From NCBI RefSeq assembly GCF_000764305.2, contig NW_025944007.1:1-64000 (forward strand): a DNA stretch of 64,000 bases, written 5' to 3'. Of the stretch, positions 10,684-22,100 are shown one piece after another; position 1 is the stretch's first letter; the number at the start of each line of letters is the position of its first letter. A program made the position numbers and the translations under genes. The notes beneath the pieces are model-generated. The model was not told where the DNA came from. It saw nothing but the letters and a program-made list of their open reading frames with translations, and did not search any database. The stretch is from Hyalella azteca. Lineage: Eukaryota > Arthropoda > Malacostraca > Amphipoda > Hyalellidae.

Positions 10684-13541
10684 ACCTGACTTCATCATCC
10701 CTTTTGTGTATTTTTATATCAGTGTCTTGTATCCTGCCATTAGCCGGGATGTTGCGTTCTTGAGTTTTGCACACAAAATTACCATTTTGACCATGAAAAA
10801 CTACAGGAAATTCATTAATTTGTTGTGGAGTGAACATAACAACGAGTATTCATTTGTAGGTGCGAACTCATGTCGGTCGTTTAGGAAGACACTGTTCAAA
10901 TTAAAAGCTTAAAAAATGTTACTAAACTGAAAGAAATAAGAAAACCTCGTCTAAAAGCATTGATGTCACCTATGTGATACGTAAAACTCGTTGGCTATCA
11001 AACGCTTGTTTTCGTTCTCAGAAATATCTTGCATTATCCTAATAATATCATTTCCCATAATGAGGTTGAGAGGAGTGAGTTATAGCAATAGGGTTGAGCG
11101 TCCAGACAACTACGACGGTAACTTATCATAGTATTTTTGTAATCATGCGCTCCATGTGAGTAATTGGATAATTTCTTTGATCCTGTCATTTGTTTTCGGT
11201 GTTGAAAATTGGATGGATAGTATAGCAATTTAATTGTGCTACTCAAGATAAATTAATTATTTCAGCCAAATTTATTGCCTGGCTTACAGGACAAATCAAG
11301 CCAAGAATGAAGATTTAGAACAAATTCTCATCTAGCCTATTCGCATCATGATCGAAGCATCCAGTGTTTTGAACTATGATTGAAATACCAAATTATCTCT
11401 ATTCGTATCTTATGTTCTTATCTCAAACGACATTCTTTCTCATAATGTCCTTGCAATGAACGAACGCATCGTTTCCTTGCTAACTCTTCTCGCCCATCAA
11501 CCATCACTGATCATCATTCTCATCACCTACAGGTCCATGTGCATCAATTCTCCGTTATTGTTGCATTTCCCCGTTATAAATAAGGTGCGACATAATTTTG
11601 TGCAACTAAATTAACCGTATGTTGTCGTTGCTTTTCTTATTCCTTGCCAGGTATACTCTCCCTGTGTGCTGGATAATGTAATCAGTTTCTCGCGCGCCTT
11701 TATATTGTTGCTTATGTTAACCAAAAATAATTTTTTTGGCAGTCTATTTTGTGTTGCTCGCCAGTCGTCATCGTGCGATTACTTCCAGGACTTCAGCAGC
11801 TGAACGTCTTATTTTTTTATTCATTAGGAAAATTTGACTGCCGGCAGAATTATTCATTCTCAAATGTATGATGAGGCTGGGCATCTCCTTTAGCCATGGT
11901 GAACTCTTGAATTATTGTGACATTTTGGTTTGTGAATACTTCTACATTTCTTATCAAAATGGTTCAAGACTAATATGGTTATATATGCATTTCTCTGCTA
12001 TATTCCCGAGAAAATGCGCGCATTATAAACATTTTGGCAATTCGCAATTAATTTGGCAAAATAAACAAGCCAATTGTGCGTGAAATTTAGAAGTTAGAGC
12101 ATGAAACCTCTGATTAACATTCAGGTTCGTTGAAATCAAACCATCCTCTATCCAGATAACCTTACGGGATGCTGGTGCATTCAGCCCCACCTGCAGGCTT
12201 ATACTATTTAATCGAACTATGTTGACTTAGAGAACACTGGTAGCCATGGTATGATTATTCATAATGTGGAGTCACTGGAGTGCGAATGTTTTATATGAAT
12301 TTTAAAACCACGCACGGTTACCTCATGTTCGTGTTGTCATCTCAAGGTAATAGCATCCGTACAATTACGTGTAATATTATTATTAAGCAACTAGTTTGAT
12401 TACCGAATGTTAGTAATCAGTTAATGTGATCTTTTCTTTGAGCGATTTTTGGATTGTCATTCGTTTTTTCTGAATTTCAGCTTTTATGATTCAAGATATT
12501 TGCCCGGAATTCAATTTGCGTAGCAAATGCACCAGCGTAGAGGGTTACGTGACTGCCCCTCGGGACCCGAAGTTAATTACTAATTTTATGACTCAATGAA
12601 TGCAAGCGTTCGGTATGAACAATATCATCAGTTCATTCATCAGTTCATTTCAAACGTCTTGGTGGCGCTGCAACTTGGGTAAGTGAGGGAATTTTTTCCC
12701 ACCTGCACCGCTGCTACAACAATAGTGAAGTACTTAAATCATTAGCTTGCTTAAATCGAAAGTTCACCGAGAATTTAAAAGCAAATAAAATTCACCGTAT
12801 CGTCATTGAAAACGCTTCGGAGATCAGCTTCATCAGCAGTTAAAAAAAACTTAATCGAGTTGGTCTTTGCAACGTTTTCAACGGCGATATGGTAAACAAT
12901 ATTGGGAAATTACAGCCCATAAATATCCAATGCCTCATTAGCCCCTTAGCTTCCTGTCCAGTAAAGCGCGCCGTATGCTCGGAAAATCTGGGATCGCAGA
13001 GACCCGCACCTCTGTACACGTTCAGGCTTTCCAATTTTAGTTGTGCTCATTGATTTGGATATATTCCCAACTTGAAAGAAAGGCAGTAAAATTAAGAAGA
13101 GTAGTTTCGATTGGAGAACGAGAGAAAAATTGTCGAGTTAAAGATTAATAAAAAAATATAACTCGGTACTCACTGCAGTGAGTGACAGAGAGCGCATTTT
13201 CTCGTCGATGAAAACTTGAGGTCACGGACAGACAGACAGACGGACATGGCGAGCACAATAGTGCATTTTTTCCATAAATGAGAAAATGAGCTAAAAACAA
13301 TGCGAAAATCTGCGGGCGCCTGTTTCTGGTTCATGTTTCCTACTTTTAGTTTTACTCAATTGAATATTTGAATAAATTCACCATTCAATGGCATATCTCG
13401 GTGCTTTAGATGACACGTTATGAATTCTTAAGCAAAGCTGTTATTAATAGTATGAAAATTGCAGGCGGGATTATTTTTGTTGATATATTACGAGTTGTGT
13501 TGCTCTAGTTGTACATTGAAGCCTCGGTGCTATCGTCGAAG
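10684..13541. other. Intergenic region PPP1R8 to SDHAF4
   Basis: This should hold the PPP1R8 3' untranslated region and the SDHAF4 promoter. AATAAA motifs occur near 12057 and 12784, but neither can be tied to a transcript end. No open frame here has recognisable homology and no clear transposon was found. No TATA box could be assigned to SDHAF4. Confidence 0.4.
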
Positions 13542-16500
13542 ATGTCGCTGAGAAGACTCCTCCTGGACGTTCGACAGTTGAGCGTGCAATATTCGGGTGA
13601 GTCTCTAATGGTGTTACTCTAGTCGGTAATGTATGGCCGTGGCATATTCAGTGCTCTTCATCTATAATTATTTATGGTTATCTTTTACTCTCTAATGGTA
13701 ACTCTAATTGTCAATCTCGTATACATTGTGTATTATTGATTATTTTATTTAGTTTGATTATTAATATATCCGTAAACAAAGGCGATATTAAATTTCCATT
13801 CATATGTTGGAAATTATGATAATGATTATTTAGGCACGCATTACCAGGCATGCCTAGTAATAATTCATTATTTATTGATGCTCTGACATACTAGATTTGA
13901 AAACTTAGGAAAGTTTAAAGCAATTTAAATGCATCATTCTGTGGCTGGGGCACCAAATAATGTACCATAAATGTAAGTCATCGAAAATTTTCCTTCGGAT
14001 TAAGAATTCATAGTAGATTAACTAGGAGGGAATATCACATAAATTCTATTACAACTCAAACTTTAAGTATCACGAATATTGAATAATCCGCTGTTCCTCT
14101 GGGCCAGTTCGCAGCTTCGGCAGTTCGGTAGCTGTGCGTCACGAGGCCAGCAGAGGCGGCGAGGCTGGCAAGACGTCGCTCAAGAAACCCAGCACTCCTG
14201 GTGGTGCGTGAGCCCAACACTCGTCCTGGCTATCTTATTACTCATATTAATAATTATTATGACAAATAGTATTGGTTAAACCGTACCTATCGACCTTAGC
14301 TCGATCAGTCGGTGCGTGAGCCCAACACTCGTCCTGGCTATCAAATTACTTATATTACTTATTATTATGACAAATAGTATTGGTTAAACCGTACCTATCG
14401 ACCTTAGCTCGATCAGTCGGTGCGTGAGCCCAACACTCATCCTGGCTATCAAATTACTTATATTAATTATTATTATGACAAATAGTATTGCTTAAACCGT
14501 ACCTATCGACCTTAACTCGGCCAGTCGGTGCGTGAGCCCAACACTCATCCTGGCTATCTTATTACTTATATTAATTATTATTATGACAAATAGTATTGGT
14601 TAAACCGTACCTATCGGCCTTGGCTCGATTATCTCAGACTTATTCATGAACAACTCCAATACCACTCGGACATTACAGTGCTGGAGTTGGTATCAATCTA
14701 TTTTGCAGTAATGGTATCTACGAGTTACACCTTACCAGCATTTGGAGAATAAACTCTAAACTAATTAGTGTCTGTCAATATTAAAGATAATTAGGTATTC
14801 ATACCAAAAATTGTTTCGTATTCATAATGATACACCAAATTTATTCATGGATAAAAATTCTGAGAGTAATTCCCGACGATATTTATACATCCATCAACTG
14901 TCATTCATGGTATTTCTATTCCAAAGCCTTGTAACCGGAGTGTTTGAATTATATCAGTGGTTCCCAAAGTGGGCGATATCGCCCCCCTAGGGGCGATGGA
15001 AAGATTTTGGGGGGCGGTAAGGAAGAAGAGGGCGGTAGGGGGGCGTAATCCGAAGTCAATGTCAGAAGTTCGAACGTTTGTTTGACGACACACACGTGCA
15101 CACATGACTCCCAGCGATGGTTTTTTTTCACCCAGATCTTTTTTTTAACCTCTCCTGGGTTTACGTCTCGAACAAATTAACGGCCGGACTCGCAGCCGGT
15201 CTCGCGGCCAGTTTCCAAATTCCATGATCAAGGAATATCTCTCAAACTAATGAACTTAACTCGATGAAACTTGGTTCACGTATTCATTATAGGACCTAAC
15301 AATAATGTTCTGCTAGTGAAAAGTGTTAGAATTTAGCCATCGTTTGTTTTTGCCATAGTTATATGGCAATACGGGCCGAAATTCACAGTGATCAAGTAAT
15401 TTCTTCCAAACTACTGAACAGATTCGAACGAAATTTTGAATTTACAGTCCTAACTACCAAACGGTGATGTTTAGCTCGTGAAATTTTTTCGATTGTGCCT
15501 TCGTTTGCGAGTTTTTTTTTTTCATTTCACCTTCATTCGTGATTTAAACAGCAATACGTGCTTAAATTTGCAGTAATCAAGAAATTTTTTCCAAACTACT
15601 GAACAGATTTGAACGAAACTTAGTATTTAAATACCTAACCTCAGCAACGGTGATGTGTAAAATTTTTCATCCTATATCGTTCCTCCTATATCTGTATAAC
15701 TCGTGAACGAAAGCAAAATAGAAAAATTTTCACGAGCTAAACATCACCGTTGAGAGGTTAGGAAATATACGGGCCGAGTATACGGAAGTGTGCAATCAAG
15801 AATGACGGGGAAAAAAAACTCGCAAACGAAGGTAAAATAAACAAAAAAATTTATAAGCTTAAAAATCACCGTTTGGTAGTAGGAATGTATATTCAAAATT
15901 TCGTTCAAAACTGTTCAATAGTTTGAAAGAAATTCCTTGATCACTGCGAATTTCTGCCTGTATCGCAATATACGCGTAACTCACAAATGAAGGTGAAATT
16001 AAAAAAAAAAGTCGAGCTAAACATCACCGTTAGGTTCTGATGAGTACATGTTTCAAGTTTCATAGAGCTGCGTTCATTAGTTTGAGAGATATTACTTGAT
16101 AATTGAATTTGGAGATTGGTCGTGAGACCGCTTACGAGTCCGGCCGTAAATTCGACCGAGACGTCCTAGGTTTCTAGTGCTGAAACAGTTAAAACAGCTG
16201 AAAAAACATATTGTTTCACTAAATGGGGTTCTATTTGTGTAATACACATTTGTGTTTAATATTTATATTTTAAAATTGCAGCGTACTAAATTTCAAGAAA
16301 GAGTCCTATGTCTGTGGGGGGCGTTAGAAATTCAGTAGGGAGCCCAAGGGGGCGCCGGCGCCAGCCTGAAAAAGGATGGGAACAACTGAATTATATAAAC
16401 CGCCCTTGTGTAAATGATTAATGCCATTTTCTACCTTACTTTGTAAATGGATATGCCCTTGTACAAATGATAAATGCCATTGTGTGCCTGACTTTGTCAA

Positions 16501-16740
16501 TAGTAGATATATAATAAAATATATAATAAAAGTGAAGTTATATTTCAATGGAATGCAGGCAAGCTTGACAGCGATGAGGCGGCCTCCCCCGCGACAGTTC
16601 ACCCGTTCCAGGAGAAGGAGCCTCTGCCGCCCTTCCCCAACAACACGAACCCCGCGACGGGGGAAGTGGGGGGACCCCGCGGCCCTGAGCCCACGAGATA
16701 CGGCGACTGGGAGAGGAAGGGCAGAGTCAGTGACTTCTAA
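13542..16740 (+). CDS. SDHAF4: Succinate dehydrogenase assembly factor 4
   Basis: SDHAF4 (yeast Sdh8) is a small mitochondrial matrix chaperone that binds flavinated SDHA and helps it join SDHB in complex II. Exons: 13542-13596, 14108-14203, 16559-16740; phases agree and give 110 residues, the usual family size. The N-terminus [19 protein letters not shown] is Arg/Leu-rich without acid clusters, as expected for a mitochondrial targeting peptide. Exon 3 carries the family signature: [36 protein letters not shown] and the terminal ERKGRVSDF. The start ATG is the only one giving the presequence. Exon 2 has two donors 3 nt apart (14201 GTGGTG, 14204 GTGCGT); the second fits consensus better, and the choice adds or drops one Gly. 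Intron 2 holds a donor-spanning tandem repeat and a palindromic hAT element. Identity is secure. Confidence 0.96.
14203..14631 (+). repeat. 108-bp tandem repeat spanning the SDHAF4 exon 2 donor
   Basis: Four copies of a 108-bp unit begin with GGTGCGTGAGCCCAACACTC at 14203, 14311, 14419 and 14527. The first copy begins on the last base of exon 2 and includes its real donor GTGCGTGAG, so each copy recreates a donor. The junction phrase CGATCAGTCGGTGCGTGAG shows where units join. The last copy is slightly shortened and diverged. Although 108 is a multiple of three, read-through from exon 2 meets TGA at once. Confidence 0.92.
14955..16388. mobile_element. Non-autonomous hAT-like element with a long palindromic interior
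   Basis: The ends are CAGTGGTTCCCAAAGTGGGC at left and the complement of CAGTTGTTCCCATCC at right; this end sequence is typical of hAT elements. It is flanked by a perfect 8-bp target duplication AATTATAT (14947-14954 and 16389-16396), the hAT hallmark. Inside, roughly 15176-16155 forms a long imperfect inverted repeat around a centre near 15700: for example CTCTCAAACTAATGAAC near 15240 against its complement GTTCATTAGTTTGAGAG near 16070. No transposase frame is visible. It lies in SDHAF4 intron 2, 170 bp before exon 3. Confidence 0.88.
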
Positions 16741-17100
16741 GGGGACGGGGAGGTAGGGGGATTTTTGAGGGGCGAGTTAGAGGCGATTTTTGAAGGATGA
16801 AGTAGAGGGATTTTTGAGGGGGGAAGTAGGGGGACTTTTTAAGGGGGGGAGGTAGGGGGATTTTTGAGGGGGATTTTTGAGTGGGGAAGTAAGGGGACTT
16901 TTTAAGGGGGAAGGTAGGGGGATTTTTAAGGGGGGGAGAGTGGGAGATTTTTTGATGGGGGTAGATAAGGGGACTTAAGAGGGTAGGGCAACTTCCGAGG
17001 GTAAGAGGAGGTAAGGGAACATCTGAAGGCACAAGGGAGGCAGGGTGACTTATGAGGGTAGGGGCCAGGGGGACATTAAAAGATAGGTGATATTTTAGGG
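16741..17100 (+). repeat. G-rich minisatellite directly after the SDHAF4 stop
   Basis: Starting with the base after TAA, the strand is a degenerate tandem array of units like AGGTAGGGGGATTTTTGAGG (about 20-40 bp), fading near 17100. The sense strand has many closely spaced runs of three to seven G, so the presumed 3' untranslated RNA could form G-quadruplexes. The open frame on the other strand (16727-17032) is only the repeat read in translation. Confidence 0.85.
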
Positions 17101-19104
17101 ATCAGACTGAGAGACATGGTAGGCTGAAATGACATAAATTAAAGAAGTTTGAACCCTCGTTGGCTGACGTACGAAGTAAGCGTAGCGCGACTGCTGGAAA
17201 TTTTGTTTCTCCTGAGAAATGTAGGGTCGAGACTCGACAAATGTTCGATGAGTTGCATGTATAGTGGCGATTGTATTAAAATTAAGTTTGTAATTACGCT
17301 ATGCAGTTTCAGACATTTAATTCAAAACAATTATTGTAAGTTGGAGAGTTCGTCTATTGTTCAAGCAGAGTAGCGATACAAAGTTTTTTATTATCCAATA
17401 TTTAAAGGTAGAAGTGAAAATTCACAATAAATACAGAAATATAAACTTTTTCGGAAATTTTCTACTAGTTACTTGAAATATTATAAGTGCCTCTGATGAC
17501 TACTCTGAAGAGGCGATTTACTTTGCCTTCCTAAAATTCCTGTATAAACACGATGACAGCATCGTGTCCCCGCTAGTGATACACTTGTGTTCATGTCTTT
17601 TTTGATGGTCTTTGAAATTGATGTAAGAAATTACCTAAATTTTAGTACGGTCCCCTGATGTACAAAGTCAGGCCGCTAGACGAAAGGAATACTTCGAACT
17701 CGAAAATACCTAAGGATCCAATTTCGAATTCAACGATTGGTTAAGAGATTTTTATGATAACGCTACTACACCTAACTCCATCTGTAAACTGGAAAAATGC
17801 AAGTAGAGTCACAAACATATAGGTACTAGAATGGAAGTTAAACTGGATTCGCAGGCAATAGACTCTTCGTTTCGTCCACTGCATTTTCCTCACCAAGCGC
17901 ATGTAACATTTCACATATTTGACCAAATTAGAAACGATCTAGGAAACTTACGAAAGCGTGGAGCAAGCGCGTCTCACGTGAATGTGTTTATAAATTATCT
18001 ATTCATACAAAAATCGTATTTATAATTTCGGGATGCAAGTGAAGACACTTCACGCCTTCAAGTGGCAATAAGTGGCGCATCCTATACTGTGTTACGTTGT
18101 ATACTGTGATGCATAGTATATTCAATTCATAACCCACTTTTCAGTGCAGAATAATTATTTGCGAGCAAGCAAAAGAGTTCAGATGCCAAGGGCTCTGGAT
18201 CCGGCTACATAAGAATAACGATTGCGTTTGACGACACTCTAAATGTGAAGCAAATACGATGCGTACAGATTAGGCCATACAAATCGGAGGGTTAGGGGTG
18301 AATAAGGCAATGCGTCTGTCTCAACTTTAACGACTGTTGAAAAAAAAGGCGACTTAATAATATCTTATTTGAGACAACCACTTCACAGCGCATGGCCATT
18401 ATCGTATGTTGAACAGTTCCATTATAAATTGAAAAGCATCTAGACTTTTGTTGCCTAACAAGAATCAGAAACAACTAAGACTTATTTCTAACTAAGTATT
18501 GCTTAAAATTATACATACCGTAGGTAAACTTAACTAGGTACTGAAAATTTCTCCATGGAAACGAAGCTGGAATAAAACTCATCACACTCTACCTGAGATA
18601 AAAATAAAATGGTGAAAAATTTTTCCAGCTAGCTAACACTGGGAAAAAATTGAATGCCTTTTTAATATCGGCACGAGCTCGCGCAAAACATTAAGTATTT
18701 TTAAGCACTATGCGTCATGTGTTACTTATGATGTTAGCTACACAACTTGAAAAGAATCAAAGATCGCTACGTCGATAGGTAATTGGCATCAAGTACCAAA
18801 TCTCCAAAATATAACAAGTAATGCATCGCATAACAGCAGTCTCGCATTATCTTTCTATACATCGAACACTCGACGAGCTTGCACGTTTGAAAAAAAAATC
18901 ATCGGTAATTAAAAGACATTGTACGATCGTGTATGCAGATAGAAGAAAGTTTAACAGCTTTCTTTTGAAAACGTACTTTAAAAGAAATAATAACATAGAC
19001 TTGATGTGCGGAAGTATTGTGTAACATAAAAATAAACAATGAGCTGATGCTGCCACAATTCCTCATAATGATACGAACTAAAACTAATATCATGAACTAA
19101 TAAA
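17101..19104. other. Convergent intergenic region, SDHAF4 to GTSE1-like gene
   Basis: AT-rich sequence between the 3' ends of two converging genes. An AATAAA at 17426-17431 is the first good polyadenylation signal on the SDHAF4 strand and is a candidate for its transcript end. No coding segment with recognisable homology or clear transposon was found; the frames at 17149-17373, 17831-18025 and 18821-19024 look random. Confidence 0.4.
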
Positions 19105-22100
19105 CTATTGATTCTTGGAGCCGAAGATGCCGGCGTAGGCAATGGAGCGTCGCTCGTGCACCGACACCTCCATGAGGGAGTCGTCTTCAGAGGAGCCCTT
19201 GGCCACCATCACGTGACCTGCCGAAGCAAAACATTAGTGACATTCAATACTGCAGGTGAACTGATAACATAACTAGTGATGCAGATTATAAGAGCACGAA
19301 CGGAGATTAATACTGCAGGTGATCTGAACGACTTTTGATACAGATCATACAGGTATACATATGACGTTGAAGTTATTCAAGTTTTTGGTGAACCTACATA
19401 AGGTAACAGATATTTTTTCAGAAGCAAAATATTAGAAAAAATCATTAGTGCAGGTGATCTAATAAGACGAATAGGAATGCAGATCAAAAGAGCAGGAGCA
19501 AAGTTAAATTCAAGTAATAATGGTTAAACTAATCATTTATCTACCAACATAAATCAATATCATTTGATTATCATAATTCAACTATAATTGAAATTTACAC
19601 AAGTAAGCGAATTAGAACAATTATGAGTTTCTGGCCTGACAACAGAGAATATATGAGCATTGTATTTCATCTCTGATTCATCTTTTAGTCTGAATATTGA
19701 AATCAGGGATGAAATGGAAGAAGATAAATTTTCCCTAACTCGAGACATTTCAGGAAAAATTTCTATCTACATGTAAGAAAGCTCTGGAATGCGGGGACTA
19801 ATAAAATCAAAAAGATAAATATTTCTAATGCATGAGGTGGAATTCCATGAATATCAGTGCACATGATCATGTTAGATCCAGCTCCATAACTTGCTCGCTT
19901 CAAAAATTCAACTTGAATTATACGATAAAACTATAGTTTCATGGTTTCCGATCCAATATGAAACGTGTACAAGTTCATATATGAAATGTGTACACGTTCA
20001 TTGCCCCCCCCCCTGTTCCATCATGCTTCTACTGCAAGGCGCTGAGTTTACCTGTGTGTCTGAGGACTTGCATATGTGGGTCATTGTGACTCAGCTCCTG
20101 AGGTTTGCCCTGACAGCATGGACGCTTGGGTGCGGCGTTCTCTTTGTTGTTCTGTGGCAAGAAGGTTGGATGTCTTACACCAGCACCATTAGGTATACTA
20201 ATGCAAGCACCATTAGTTACACCAGCATAATTAATTTCATTTAATTTATTACAATTAATTTCAATCTTATTCAAAAATAAGATTGTTTGTTTGCTTCCTG
20301 TTGCGTTTATCCTAAATAAATAATTTTCCGAATAGAACTAACATATGTACAGGACACAAGCTAGAATGGAATAATCGAAATGATAAATACAAGAAAGTAG
20401 TTAGTAAGGATAAATAATCAATTCAACAATAATATAAAAATAGCAATAATATGACCAGCTGCAAGGCAGGAGCGTTGGTGTAGCGCACGAAGGGCAGGGG
20501 CGTCTTGAGCACAGCTGGGGCCGCGGGTCTCGGGGGCGCGGAGTTGTGGGCACTCAGAGGGGATTGCTGGGGAATAATTATGGGTTTATAAGAGCCTAAT
20601 AAAAATAAGATCAGATTTTTGTGGGGAAAGCTCAAAGCACGAGTCTAATATATCTATAGGAATATACATCATAATCTGAGGGAAGATTTGTGAACAAACT
20701 CACGTATAACATCGTCACGATTCAATCTTTTGAGCTTCATTTTCATTCATGGAAGAATGGACCATCCCGAAGCAGGCGTCACATCATGAATTATTATCAC
20801 TACAATTTCAAAGCTAATCTCTCATTCAGCACGCAAGACTGATGAAAGTTACATAATATATATTCTATGTATACATCTACAAAAAATATCTTTTAGCTTA
20901 TGAACCAACCTTGGAGGTAAGTTGGTCCAGTGCTTTCTGGATGCGGTCAATTTTTTGGTTCCGTTCCCTTATGCTGTCATCAAGATCAACAGGAGAGGCT
21001 GCGTTCTGGCTGGCACTGCTTGGTTCGTTGCGAGGCTCATGGAGTCTGGTAGGACTAAGACAATACTTGGGTCTGACATTTGTGTAGAGCAATGGAGGAG
21101 GGTTTTTCGCGAGGGAACGAGCAACAGGACCTTGTGGAGTAGCAAACCTGGGCGTTTTGGGCGCAGTTCTGTTGGGTGTAGAAGCTAACGAGACTGGTTT
21201 GGCTGATGAGGCTGCGGAAGAATGAGAGAATTTGAGTACTTGAGGATTTGTTGTCTGCAGTGACGATTGTGTAAATGGCCGACGAGAGTTTTGTGGTATT
21301 TTCTTGGGAGGGAGGCTGTGGGTTTGGTTGACATTCTTGTATACTGGAACTGTTCGGACAGGGGTTCTGAAAATTCCAGTTTCGAGTGCATGACTGCTAG
21401 GATGACGGGACAAATTAGAAGATGATGAAGTGTTTTTTGGTGACTTGCAAGGGTTATTTGAAGACATTACTCGTCGAGATAGAAGACAGGTTGCTGAATC
21501 GGTAGGAGCACTTTTTGGAGCAGCCATGGGAGACCTGAGAGCTGGCCTTGGAGTTCTACTCTCCACGTCATCCTTCTGCCGATTCGACTCCGGAAGTGGA
21601 TGTTTTTTGCTCGTAGAATCGTTCATCAAACTTGGAGAAACAATAGCAATTGGCTTCACTTCTAGGTTAATCGGAGCTGACCGAGGAGGCTTGGCAGGAG
21701 TCACTTTAACTGAATGGCATTTACTTGATGGTTTTTCGAGGCTTTTGCGGGGTGTCTTAATCACAAGATCTTTTCTGTTAACACATGAACTATGTAGCTT
21801 GCTATTCTCCGTTGAAGAACCTATCGCATGTTCAACAATGCGATTTTGTTTGCCACCTAGCGTGGAGTTGGTAGAGGTTCTGACAGATTTTCCAGCCTCC
21901 CCAGAGGGCAGTTCATTTGGAATTACAGGGCGAGGGATGCACGACGTGTGAGTTGAATCGAACATGGGGGTAAAGGAGCAGTTCGATGCAATACTTGCCA
22001 AGCTATGTTTCTTACAACCAAGTATAGTTGACTCGTCCTCCAGCTTTATTTCATTTCGAAGATCAGTACCTACGGCTATTTCTTTGACATCCTCTCCACC

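Noticed and set aside
20911..20930. Strong plus-strand donor-like sequence (TTGGAGGTAAGTTGG)
   Set aside because: No plus-strand coding exon adjoins it; it lies antisense within the end of a well-supported minus-strand exon.
21430..21951. 173-codon plus-strand frame
   Set aside because: Antisense shadow of the 3.9-kb GTSE1-like exon.
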